A stretch of DNA of 64,000 bases, taken from Rhodocollybia butyracea. Taxonomy: Eukaryota > Basidiomycota > Agaricomycetes > Agaricales > Omphalotaceae. The stretch spans positions 62,001-126,000 of the forward strand of contig JADNRY010000137.1 in NCBI GenBank assembly GCA_015501585.1, in the 5' to 3' direction. Under the pieces are notes generated by a model. It saw nothing but the letters and a program-made list of their open reading frames with translations, did not search any database and was not told where the DNA came from. How positions within the stretch are numbered: position 1 is the first letter of the stretch; the number at the start of each line of letters is the position of its first letter. This document shows, piece after piece, positions 1-10,123 of this stretch. The position numbers were made by a program, and so were the translations under genes.

Positions 1-1
1 G

Positions 2-199
2 CTGGATATTCTACGGAGGCTGAAAGGGAAAGGGTTGAATCTTCGCTTCTCATATCCGGATAATCCCCACGACAAGAACGTATCGGGTCTGGTCCGTACT
101 CCACACGACAAGAACATATTTGAGCCTGAGCCCGATCTGCCTGACACGGGTCTGGTTCCTATTCTCCGTACTCATAACTATAAACAAATTCCTCTGTAA
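2..199 (+). CDS. possible 3' end of an upstream gene (partial)
   Basis: A 65-codon frame is open from the left edge and closes with TAA at 197-199. The translation is hydrophilic, with two short repeats of Pro-His-Asp-Lys-Asn, and resembles no family I recognise. It could be the last exon of a gene that starts outside the window, or a chance open frame. The only support is that the frame stays open to the edge. Confidence 0.25.
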   Translation: MDILRRLKGKGLNLRFSYPDNPHDKNVSGLVRTPHDKNIFEPEPDLPDTGLVPILRTHNYKQIPL

Positions 200-818
200 A
201 TCTCTTCATGAATCTTTTTTATTGATCATTTTAGTAACTCCCTGAGGGATGATTGAGTTTGGAAATCGATCACTTTGTGAATTCTTATTCTATTTTTCAC
301 GGCAATTGAACCCTCAAGGCTTCAAGACCCAATCAGCCTAGCCCATTTGTGATGATTACCTTCCGATGTATTGTGCTCTTAACGGAGATACATTTCAGAA
401 ACTCCACATACTTCGTGCGTGTACACTTGATTAATTTGAACTCTGGCTAGACCTTGATAGCATTCGGTGTAACTTATCTATGGCTTCAACCAGCATCAAT
501 TCGATGGATTCATAAGGAATCCAGTGAGCCGACGGAGGCGTGAAGGTAACAGTGGGCGTTGGAACTTGGTCCAACTTTTGTGACTCCAGTTCTGATTCGA
601 GTATGCAAAGTAATACAGTGACCATTCAAATAGTACTTCGAATTTGTTTTGGTGTCGCATATCAGTGACTGGGAAGAGAAATACTAGAGAAATTTTAGTA
701 CGACTGAAAACAACGTACTGGACACTTCGCAGGGAGCGTTGCAGGTTTTAGTAACGCATCGAAATAGGTATTTCTATGCATCTGATTGACTGAGGCACAA
801 ATATGACTCTGTACGTGT
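200..818. other. intergenic, downstream of utp21
   Basis: AT-rich spacer. A 64-codon minus-strand ORF (431-625) lies downstream of the utp21 stop. It has no recognisable domain and no clear start context, so I do not call it a gene. Otherwise I see nothing here. Confidence 0.4.
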
Positions 819-3800
819 CTACGATGTATCTCTGACAAACCCAAGAGCCCCGAGAGACGAAGCGATCAACTCGAGGATCCTCTGGCTTTCCGAACGTTGC
901 ACCGTCATCAGTCTCTCCATATCGCTGTGCAGTTCAGAGTTCGAGATGATGCTATCGGCGTGCATCCGGATAAACACGTTCAGAAATGCCTGAACAGCTT
1001 CAAAGTCTTGATGCGATAATAGCCTCTGCCTCAGGGCATTGATAAAGGTTTGAAGGTGATCAAGGGTAACCAAAGACTGGAGCTCAAGGTCAAGAGCTGC
1101 AGGTGACAACGTTTTCGCGAACGAGAACAGGGATTCATCTAAATGGGTAATGAGAGGCTATTTCCTGAAGATGGTTTAGTTAGATCTCACAATCCCCATT
1201 TATATCATCTCCTTGGAGCCGCTGTAAAAAGATGCTCTCAGTGTTTGCAGCGGCCTGCTCTATTCGTCGTGAAGGCTTTTGTGACGTATCCTGTTTGGCG
1301 TCTGTAGCGAATCTGGTTTCAACGCCCGGTAGAGTAGGAAGAAAGAAGGGTGCCTGTTCCGGGGCTTTTGGTGGCTCCTTAGGCTTGTTGCGTTGCTGGA
1401 CGGATACAGAGTCAGTAATGGGAAGTGTACAGTTTAGATATTGTATGTACCTGGATAACCTCGAAATTGAGTAGCGTTTGCCATTTTGTACGCGGGAGTA
1501 GCGTCAGCGTAATGAGATCGCCATCCAATTTGGGAGGTGTCGAAAACACATCGGCCTGTACGGCTTGTGTTTCTAGTGGAGAAAGGGAGTCTAGTGCTGT
1601 TATGTATGCTATCAGCGACATGGAGCACAAACAAACGGGATGTATACATTACCTTCATCCTCAGCAACGCCTTGCATTGACGGAAGATCAACATTCGCAA
1701 TCTCATCCTCGATGATAGTCTGGAACGCGACTTCGCTATACTGTGCCCGATTTGCCCTATTACAATGTGGGTATACACATAGGGAAAATTAGAGAAGACC
1801 GTGCTCACCAGAGGTAGACACCAACGCTGTCAACGTGAGAGGACGCCAGGAAATCGTTCGTAGGCGAAAATGATACACTGGTCGCTACGCTAGAGGTTTT
1901 GAAGGCATCGATTAAACGTCCAGTCGGTATATCGAAAGTCCGTATGATTGAGTCCAAGGATGTCGTGATGATCCACCTTGAGTCGGGAGAAAACGTCTGG
2001 AAAGAGGGCATTAGCTATAGTAATGATAAGGGAAGCAATTAGCGGTACAATGTCCAACACACGTCCTCGGAAACCTCCAAACTCCCTGACAATTGTTCTG
2101 GTTTCTATATCCACCAATCGCACTACCATGTCGTCACATACGACGGCCAGTAGCCCACTGTCTCGCTGGAGTAATATGGATACAGCAGCTGAGGGCAACA
2201 CAACGGTTTGGTCAAGCTGAGCGGTGTGGAAATCGAAAAACTATGGCGATTTTAGAAAAAAAATGATAGAGTATAAGTTGAACAACACATACGTTTATAG
2301 TACCATCCAGCGTGCTTGCGATGACCACCGTATTCAATGGATCCGCTGCTATCCCAGTGACAGATCGATCTTTTGTTTTTACTGTCGTTGGTGGCGTTCT
2401 GCAACCTCAGGCGGGCATGGTCCAACACGGAATGTTCTCCGACGTATCCCTGACTGCATATTCCACATATGTATGTCCCCCGTAAAAGAGCTCACGAGCC
2501 CGAAGTTTCCGCAGGCAGTAACGCAAAACTGACTGTGAACGACGATGAGTGGGTGGAGATAGCGCGAAATCGAAACTCAAACCTTCGCAGAGCCGAGTGG
2601 CTGAGCACGCTCCTTCCCTTTTCCCTTTGAACTATCAGAGAATCCAAAGGTGTGTTTTCCCAACTTCTTATTCTGCATTGTCCACGTCCGTGCAAAAGTC
2701 TCGTCGGAATGAGCCGTAAGGATATCATCCCAATCTTTTGTACGCGAGGAAGAATGAGAGATGGATGCAATTGGTGGAAATTTCAGGTTAGCGACGGGTA
2801 TCGACAAGTTGCTAGCCTTTTTGGCAAGTGATCCTACACGCAGAGATTAACTTAACATGATAGCCAGACTTTAAGGCTTACCCTGAGATAGCTCAAACGA
2901 TCTTGAATCACGAACAACGGAGGTACAGCGCAGGCTGCGATCCCTGGAAGCAGTAAGAAGTTGTTTACCATCTTCTCCGTAATACCGAATGAGATGTGGA
3001 GGGGCATGATGTCCAGAGCGGAATTTTAGTAGCCGAGGAGCAGCTGTAGGTGAGTCAAACAGCCATTGCTATATTCAGGATAAGTCGAAATAACGAAACG
3101 AGTAGAAAGTTGTGACCTTGACGCTGTTGTCTTCGCCAGAAGTAATCAAAACCGGTTGACCAGGAACCCATTCAAGAGCACTGATGGCACCGTCATGGGC
3201 ACCTCGTACCATATGTAACAGACGGCCACCTTCGTTGAGGTCCCAGATTGCGATATGGCCTAGAGATGAGGCAGAAGCCATGATCGGCTGTCCGTCTAAA
3301 GAACGACAAAAGTCGTTATTCATGATAACTGAAAAAAAGGTAAATCCACACACCACTTCGGAAACCCAGAGCACGAACCCCGCCTCCTTCCATGAACATT
3401 CTCATCAACCGCTCGTCCATCCGTACATCATAAACGGATATTTCGCCCGACGCAAACCCGATTCCGACTACATCTATGGCGGAAGACTGCGTCAGAGTAG
3501 TGATAGCGGATCCTGAAGCATCGCTGGGTGAAGATAAGAGGGAAGAAGAGGGGAATTTGTGTATGCATGTCCTAAAAAGTAAATGCTTAGTTATTCCAGG
3601 TCTATACGTTCGAGAGATGTACCTACTCGGATCGGATATTCCATAGCTGGATGGCACCTTGACTACTGGACACAAGAACCTTGTTTAGATAGGTGGCGGG
3701 ATGTAGGATATATGTAGCAGTAAAATCATTGTCGAATTCGATGGTTGCTTCCAGCGCTGTGAATAGAGTGAGTTGGCCAGACCATGCGAACGAATGAGGA

Positions 3801-4412
3801 TGCGCCTACCTCCCTCTGCTACATCCCAGCAGAACATTTTTCGTCCATCTTCGGTCAAGGCAAGCAGCTGCGTTCCAAATATGGTTATGAAAGACAAGAC
3901 GACGCCAAGGGGATTAATTAGTCGCGAAACCTACCACGGAACGTCAAAACATGCGCGTCCCGAAGGGATGCTAAATCAAACCTCTTTGCCTCGAAGATAC
4001 TTGATTATATTTGGCCCAGTTGCTATCCATACAGCATCTCCATCCATTACCATGCTGGATATCTGTTCTTCAACTTCAGGACCTAAACTCCACATATTAC
4101 ATTCTGCTCGTTATTGATATCTTGGTGTAACGCACCAACGAAAAGTAAATCCATTTTAGACCCGTTCCAAAGTGCCCATGACTTGCCTAGGCATGTGAGT
4201 ATGTGTATCCGAGGTCCATCGGTGGCGCCTTTATGGGAGCGAGTTTGAACAACGAATGGGATGTGGTTTGTTACTAGCCCCAGGGCTCGAAAAGGAACGA
4301 AAAGACGAGGTTCGTGTTTTTGTTTGGATAGTTTCTTTTGGACTTGCTTTTGTCGTTTCCTCGGAGGGGACGGTGGGTCTTCGACGGACATTTCGACTTG
4401 AAGGTATGGCAA
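819..4412 (-). CDS. utp21: U3 snoRNP-associated WD40 protein Utp21 (WDR36 family)
   Basis: Component of the small-subunit processome (UtpB subcomplex), acting in the nucleolus on early 18S pre-rRNA processing. Exon 1 carries the family's N-terminal signature, with FRALGLVTNHIPFVVQTRS followed by an ILTCLGKSWALW stretch and LLFVG. After one intron the frame resumes with PEVEEQISSMVMDGDAVW. WD40 repeats follow in several exons, for example FSPDSRWIITTSLDSIIRTF and the conserved CGNFGLVSSFTGDIHMWNMQ. The last exon (819-1109) is the Utp21 C-terminal domain, ending GALGFVRDTS. Introns are short with GT-AG ends, and the joins I checked keep the frame. Start may be the ATG at 4412 or the one at 4394 (MSVEDPPSP, the more usual family beginning). 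The basic KRQKQVQKK stretch just after it fits nucleolar targeting. Product identity is secure; the exact exon set is not. Confidence 0.9.
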
Positions 4413-4962
4413 TCCAAGCGATTGATTTTTTCAAATTTTTGCTCGCGTCATATCAGCACGTGATCCCGGACCGGCCCAGGTAGTTGTTGGATCGACGACG
4501 ATTGACACTTGTACGCTAACTATATATCGACTGTGCTTCATCTAAAAATGGGCCAGGGTTTCGCTCTGCGCTCAGAGCGTTGCCTACTGACATACTTCAT
4601 CAGTTCGGGCACTGGACGGAGCACACACTCTTCCGAACCCCTCAAATGACCCGACATGACTATCGACACTCAGGAGACACCCAGTTCAACTTGGAATAAA
4701 AATAAGTATGACATGCTGTTGGAATGAGAACGGACAGCGAACTGCCAAAGTGTACATCCTATGCAGCGCTGGTACCATTCCACTGGTGCTATCGATATCT
4801 CAAAAATCTGGCAAATATAAAGACGTGAGCTCTTGCCTACCAAAATATCATCATCTCTCTTTCTTTCCCTTTCTTCGTCTTAGCCCTCTTTCTTCCTTTC
4901 ATTCTGCCTGTGGCACTATATCCTTGAAGGATTCTTCATTTTTTCTTTGTTGTAATTTCAGT
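4413..4962 (+). promoter_or_regulatory. promoter region of the secreted protein gene
   Basis: The spacer between two divergent genes. A TATAAAG box lies at 4816-4822. It is followed by a strongly pyrimidine-rich stretch (about 4855-4935, CTTTCTTTC-like), a common core-promoter feature in filamentous fungi, and then the ATG at 4963. The utp21 side has no clear TATA box. This is inference from composition only. Confidence 0.45.
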
Positions 4963-6276
4963 ATGCAGAGTTTCACTCGTCTTCTGTTTCTTCTCGGCAT
5001 CGTCTACATGGTTGAAGCCATGCCAATGAGCGGTGTCCACCCCTCGGCTATATCGTCCAGGCAAAGGTAGGCTTAGTCCCTTCGTATTGCTACTGGCTTA
5101 ACTTACACTAATCGATGCCCAAAGTCAAGTGTTGCCTCCCTCTGCTTGCTCCACCGCCGGGGCGCCCGTATCTCCCCCAGCGCCTTCCATCAACGCCAGC
5201 GATTGGAGCAATCTATGCGCTGATAGTGGGGTCAGTGTCGCCACCAGCTACGTCTGTTACGGACTAGGCCAGTCAGGATGGGGCTACGCCCTCTCCGCAA
5301 AAACCGACCCTTGCGTGCAGCAGAATGTCGCCGACGACATGATATTTTATGCCAAAAGTTCTGGTATTGCTAACTCTGCCAGTATGATCTCATATGCTGT
5401 CGCATATCGACAGGTTCCTCGAAACGCAGCTGCAGCCATCACGGGCGTTGTTCCTTCCAACTTGTACTGCACACTTCCTCCGGCGAATTCAGAGTTGAAC
5501 GGGGTTGTCAATGCGCAACCTTCGGGTGTATCTCCTGGGCTTTACTCGAATTTGAATGGATCTGTGGTACCGTTCGGCGCAAGTAAAATATATTTTCTTT
5601 GGAACGAGAATATAATACTGAATGACTCGGATGTGTAGATGGAACTTGTCCGTATGGTTCCACTGCGGATATAAGCACTTGTTCATGCTCTGGAACTTCG
5701 GGAGTTAATCTCTCCAATAGTACGGCAAACGTTACTGATGGAACGACCGACACGAATTCCACCGCGACGATTAGCTCTTGTGATACATGCTCAGACACAA
5801 ATTCCACCGACTCTTGTGGCAATTGTTTCACGAGTGGGAATACCACGACCACAGGTGATTGCTCCTGCGATTCGGGCAACAGCGGGAATAACACCACTTT
5901 GACTGGCGATAACTGCAATTGCACCAATGCCGATTCTGGTACAGGGAATTCTACGTTGATCGGTAGTACTTCCAGTAGCAACACGACAAATGGCACAACT
6001 TCCGGCTCTACCTTGACAGGCAACTCCACGCTTTCTACTGCCAGTAGCAACACGACAAGTGGCACCGAAACTTCCAGTTCTACATTGACAGGTAACTCTC
6101 CACTTTCTACTTCCACTTCCAGCAACAGCGCTTCGGGATCGACCAACGGCACCGACGGTAGTAACTCTACTTCCAGTGCAAATTCCAGTTCCACTTCTCT
6201 CGCGAGCCCGGCATCTACGACGTCGGGATTAAATCCGACAAGGCGCTTGAACCGTGCTCGTTTGCTAAAGTATTAG
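4963..6276 (+). CDS. secreted Cys-containing protein with Ser/Thr/Asn-rich tail
   Basis: Three exons: 4963-5066, 5125-5582 and 5639-6276. Both introns have GT-AG ends and the frame is kept (the second join gives Asn-Gly-Thr-Cys-Pro). The N-terminus is a classic signal peptide (MQSFTRLLFLLGIVYMVEA). A globular part of about 150 residues follows, with spaced Cys and Trp (SNLCADSGVSVATSYVCYG; CVQQNVADDMIFYAKSSG). The last ~210 residues are Ser/Thr/Asn/Gly-rich with many N-x-S/T sequons, so heavy glycosylation is likely. The tail does not end in a hydrophobic GPI-type segment; it ends with a basic stretch (TRRLNRARLLKY), which is odd for a wall protein. I know of no enzymatic motif in it. Probable role: cell-surface or extracellular structural protein (inference). 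Confidence 0.75.
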
Positions 6277-7144
6277 GAGGAGGAATTGTATAACTGAACT
6301 AATTATCGAACATTTCGAGTAGAGTACATACTTAGCCTTTTGCTTATGGGGTATTTGAGCGCTTCTTTAATCACTCTCTCATAGTGTGACCTCGTCTATC
6401 AATCCAGTTCTCCCAGAACCTCCAACTTTCCTACTCTCCAAGTCCATCACACCGTCTGGGGACTCAAAAGTCGAAAGGCGGCGCTCGTTGCCGATCTCGG
6501 AGAGCGATCATGACCAAGCTTGCCTGTTTAAATCATGGGGTTATTATTAGGGGTTAGGGGTCTACAACCATACTGAAATGTCCTCCACTGGTGAAAGGTC
6601 TGCCACCAGAATTCGGCAGCCTGATACACCAAATTGAACAAATTTTTCAGGTTCCCTTGTGCCCGTTGTCCCAGCGATCCTCCATTGCTATGGGGCACCT
6701 TAGTTGATGGAAAACAAACTCTGTTGTACGGACTTGGATGGGTGTGTTCGCCACAGCAGCTTAGTCGTAATCTAGGTGGCGTAACCACCCTTGGGGGCAG
6801 GTACAGCGAAGAAATAATGATTCGCTGGAACGGTCCTCACGCGTACGCTCCTTTTCTTTTAAAAAAAATCATATATCATGATATAAAATAATCATCTATA
6901 GTCTCACACCACGCGGCATATATGCGCAAAATGGCAAATTCTATCTGGTAGCTGTATGGAACACACCTCCTCACCCTGGAATGACGAGAGAGGACATAGT
7001 AGAACAGGCACGAAAGGTCATGGGCGTTGACAAGGATTCAAAACTCGAACAGACTTTTATGTGGTATCGACTCCCACTTTCGTGGGTTGGGAGGAAGAAG
7101 ATGACCAGGAAGAGGCATTGGAAGAGGTGGCAACTCGACAGATG
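6277..7144. other. intergenic with a coding-like fragment
   Basis: From about 6905 to 7080 one plus-strand frame reads like protein: RGIYAQNGKFYLVAVWNTPP, then MTREDIVEQARKVMGVDKDS and FMWYRLPLSW. It is preceded by a possible acceptor (ctatag). No start or upstream exon is convincing and the frame runs into the duplicated tail at 7146. It may be an exon remnant of an unknown gene. The rest is featureless and AT-rich. Confidence 0.3.
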
Positions 7145-7145
7145 G

Positions 7146-7420
7146 CACCGACACTTCCAGTTCTACCTTGAAGCTTGACAGGCAACTCCGCACTTTTTAT
7201 TTTTAGCGTAGTGGCTTGGATTCGATCAATGGCACCGACGGTAGTGGCTCTGAGCGCTCTATTTCCAGTACCAATTCCAGTTCCGCGAGCCCGGTATCTA
7301 CAACGTCGGGATAAAATCTGATAAGGTGCTTTATACAACCGTGCTCGTTTTCTATAACATTAGGAGGAGGAGTTGTTGTATTACTGAACCAATTATCGAA
7401 CATTTCGAGTAAAGCACAAC
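7146..7420 (+). pseudogene. decayed duplicate of the 3' tail of the 4963-6276 gene
   Basis: This stretch aligns with 6061-6320 of the secreted-protein gene. Shared blocks include the segment coding Gly-Thr-Asp-Gly-Ser, the one coding Ala-Ser-Pro-x-Ser-Thr-Thr-Ser-Gly, the region around the stop codon (TTAGGAGGAGGA) and the following 3' flank (AATTATCGAACATTTCGAGTA). Small indels and substitutions have destroyed the frame. It is a partial direct duplication about 1.1 kb downstream of its source, including 3'-untranslated sequence, so it arose at the DNA level and not through the coding region alone. Confidence 0.8.
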
Positions 7421-7681
7421 CTTTTAACTTTTAGCACTTTTCAAATTTGTGCGGAATTTTTTCGCGCGTGCGCCTATTTAGTACACGCTCTCGTTCTGCT
7501 CTCGTCATAAATATCTACCTATAATACCATCACAATAATGTTCGTCGCTGACCGTTTTTTTGAAGTCGAGAATGTCAAACGCTACCAACCAGGTGGATTT
7601 CATCCAGTTCATCTTGGTGATACATTTCACAACAACCGGTACACTGTTGTGTATAAGCTTGGACATGGCTCATATTCCACC

Positions 7682-8473
7682 CCTATACGAGCGTGTTCAC
7701 ACGAACCATCATCATCTAGTCGGGCGCTTAAATTTTCTACGGCACACTGAACGAGATTGCGCTAAAGACAGCTCTCTAATAAGTGTATAAATGCCTAGAA
7801 TACCCACAAGCACACCCTAAATACATGACTAGCCCAAATGATTAAAGATTAAAAATGACGAAAGTCATCCAAACTCGTCGAGACGATCCAGCCCATTCCA
7901 AGGCTCAGAATCTCTTCAAACTTAACACAGATGTAAATAACATATGTATTAATACCCTGCTCAGTTTTAGAAGCAGTAAACAATGTTGTTCATCCTCGAG
8001 CCCACTGTTCTGAATCTCTGTGGCGATCTGTGGCGATTCGTTTGATGTCACACATGTCACACCATCACCTTTACACTCCCACGCTCTTCATGGTATTGTT
8101 CGCGCGTGTGGTATATACTGGCATCTCTGGACACTTGGATTATAGTTTTGGTGACTTACTATACATACCATAATACTGACCCAGAGAGACCTTATAAATA
8201 TTTAAGTCTCCATCTACACTCAAAGCAACCAGGTATCCTGAGCATTCAATGAGCACTGAAGTAATGTAGTCACCTGTAGTACTGTATTATATAGTGTAGT
8301 AAAACAGCCCCCGCACTTAGGGCAACGATCTACAGCAGCTCCCACCGGGCAGACTGCGAGCTCGTCGTTGTTCGGTGTTTGGGCCCCGTGTCAGCTTATG
8401 CTGCCGGAGCCGGCGTTCAGTATTTGGACCATGCCGTGTAATAAACTTCCTTCCTTCCTTCCTTCCTTCCACC
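7682..8473. mobile_element. 792-bp unclassified insertion in the kinase pseudogene
   Basis: The kinase frame (GSYST then WLIKD) is split by this segment, which is bounded by a 7-bp direct repeat TTCCACC at 7675-7681 and 8467-8473, consistent with a target-site duplication. The right end holds two diverged tandem copies of a ~50-bp unit (around 8370-8398 and 8412-8440) and a (TTCC)n microsatellite at about 8449-8470. The stretch 8406-8438 resembles the inverse complement of 35832-35868 near the 525-bp tandem duplication, so it belongs to a repeat family present at least twice in this window. No coding capacity was seen, so it would be a non-autonomous element. Confidence 0.6.
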
Positions 8474-8760
8474 ATGTGGCTCATCAAGGACTCTCTCACG
8501 GATCGTTTCGCAGCTCTCAAGATTGTCGTCTTGGAATCAACCAAGGTAGCTTCGGAGATAGCTGTTTTCCATCATCTACAGCAGTTGAGTAATTTGGATA
8601 TCGATAATGGGAATAAAGACTTTGTTGTTTATCTGCTAGACAAATTTAAGCACCACGGTCCAAATGGGATGCATCAGTGCATTGTAACAGAAGTGCTAGG
8701 TCCGTGTTTAGGTCTAGATGACTGTCTAGTCGAGGAACATTTCAATGGGTCTATCCGAAC

Positions 8761-8829
8761 GAGATCTGAGCTGCTACATGTTTAGCGAATCTAGGCTAGA
8801 TTCGCTAAACATGTAGCAGCTCAGATCTC
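8761..8829. repeat. perfect 69-bp palindrome (34-bp arms, 1-nt centre)
   Basis: Arms 8761-8794 and 8796-8829 are exact reverse complements around a single G at 8795. The right arm reads as native kinase sequence (Ala-Lys-His-Val-Ala-Ala-Gln-Ile-Ser), so the left arm is an inverted copy of it and creates a premature stop. It looks like a fold-back or templated inverted duplication. Confidence 0.95.
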
Positions 8830-9884
8830 TCGTGGTCTTAGGTATTTGCATAAGCATTTTGTTGTCCATGGAGGTCGGTTTCTTCGCAAATATCCTGACT
8901 CAATCCTCAATTTCCATAGATCTCTATCTAAAGAACATTCTTCTTTGTACCGACGCCATATCTTTGTGGGCGTCCCAAGAAGATGTAAAATGATACCTTG
9001 GCAAGCTCAAGAAGATAAAACTCCAAACCTGCGATACTGCTCTCAATCCTTTAGACTCGTTGGATCCTCATATCCCTCAATACTTGGCCGGAGATCCTGA
9101 TCCCGATTCGCTTTGGCCCACTGCTTCTCCAATCATAGCTCTCTCCAAGTCAAAATCACTGACTTCGGCAAAGTCTTTCTATGGTCTCCTGACCATTCCA
9201 AAATACACAATTCATGTTGTCCTAGCGCTTATGCCGCTCCTGAAATCCTATTTGATCATGCTGCCAGTCCTGCATCGGACATTTGGGCAATGGGTGTCAT
9301 CGTATTTTTCCTTCTGACTGGCGGTTTCTTTCCCTTCAAAGGAAAGCAGGTCGCAAAAATGATCTACTGGGTTGGTCCACTGCCTTTGCAATGGCATGAA
9401 AAGTGGCTGTTACTCATGGATCCAGACAATCCATTCCAGCATTGGAAAGCGCCAGAGCGCGACGAGAATGCAAAGTGGCTTTCTGACATGGGGATTGTGC
9501 CACTAAGGCCATCTTGGGCCAATCTATGGTTGCCTGGGCCATAGGGACTTTTTCCTGATTTGGATGAAGCAGCAAAGGCTGATAGAGATAAGGCTGATAA
9601 GATACTGTGGCAAATTTTCTAGTATGAACCCGAGATCAGAGGGAGTGCACAGGAGATTGCCAAGCTTTTGGATGATTTGATGACTGGATTAGACGTTGAG
9701 GAATGGCGGGACTGGGACAACTTTCATGAGACGTGCTTGATCCTCTGCGACATGCCGCGTTCTTGAAGGGTAGAGAAGAGGCAGAGTATAGAATGATAAA
9801 TGATAGCTAAGAAAATGCATATACTAAACCATCATACCAGGTAACTGCACGATACTGTGAGCGCGAGTCAGCTGAGACACAATG

Positions 9885-9972
9885 ACTCACCTGAAATGAC
9901 TTGACCACTTGAGGTGGGTCAAGTCAGTACATTTCACTTGCGACCTTACGAGGTGGAAATGTTCAGGTGAGT
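9885..9972. repeat. 88-bp element with terminal inverted repeats and two inner stems
   Basis: It begins ACTCACCTGAA (9885-9895) and ends with the exact reverse complement (9962-9972). Inside are two further inverted pairs: GACTTGACC 9898-9906 with GGTCAAGTC 9917-9925, and ACATTTCAC 9929-9937 with GTGGAAATGT 9953-9962 (one bulge). Folded, it gives a three-way junction. It could be a very small MITE, a structured RNA remnant or a chance cruciform. Confidence 0.65.
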
Positions 9973-10041
9973 GTGAAGCTGCCGCTGCAGAGGCTAGCGC
10001 TACTGACTTACTTGATGATTAGACTCTAGCTAGTAATCCAA

Positions 10042-10101
10042 GATTAAATCCGATTACATAATGAATCTGCTTAACAAATGACGTATTTGAGCGCTTCTTT
10101 A
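10042..10101 (+). repeat. second remnant of the 3' tail of the 4963-6276 gene
   Basis: GATTAAATCCGA (10042-10053, as at 6227-6238) is followed by the 19-mer GTATTTGAGCGCTTCTTTA (10083-10101, as at 6351-6369). The order is the same as in the source gene with the middle deleted. Together with 7146-7420 it brackets the kinase pseudogene. Confidence 0.5.
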
Positions 10102-10123
10102 CAGTAGCAACAATCTCAAAGCA

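Larger units (their letters stand above)
7538..9766 (+). pseudogene. SRPK-like protein kinase pseudogene
   Basis: Remains of a Ser/Thr kinase of the SRPK type common in mushroom genomes. The start is MFVADRFFEVENVKRYQPGG, then HPVHLGDTFHNNRYTVVYKL and the Gly-rich loop GHGSYST. After a 792-bp insertion the frame resumes as WLIKDSLTDRFAALKIV (the VAIK-type Lys). Further on come VAAQISRGLRYLHKH and VVHG (catalytic-loop region, with the Asp of HGD lost to a frameshift), ANILTQSS in another frame, and KITDFG, YAAPEILFDHA and SDIWAMGVIVFFLLTGGFFP in a third. In-frame stops occur at 9542-9544 and again before the final YEPEIRGSAQEIAKLLDDL block. At least three frame changes, two stops, an insertion and an inverted duplication make this clearly inactive. 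Confidence 0.88.

Noticed and set aside
2588..2612. Stretch resembling a tRNA D-arm (GAGTGGCTGAG)
   Set aside because: It lies inside a utp21 exon on the other strand, and no anticodon or acceptor stem can be built around it.
5508..6194. 228-codon minus-strand ORF rich in Val, Leu and Glu
   Set aside because: Antisense of the Ser/Thr/Asn-rich tail of the secreted protein. The low-complexity code leaves the other strand open by chance.
8449..8470. TTCC microsatellite considered as a functional site
   Set aside because: Simple repeat within the 792-bp insertion; no evidence of function.
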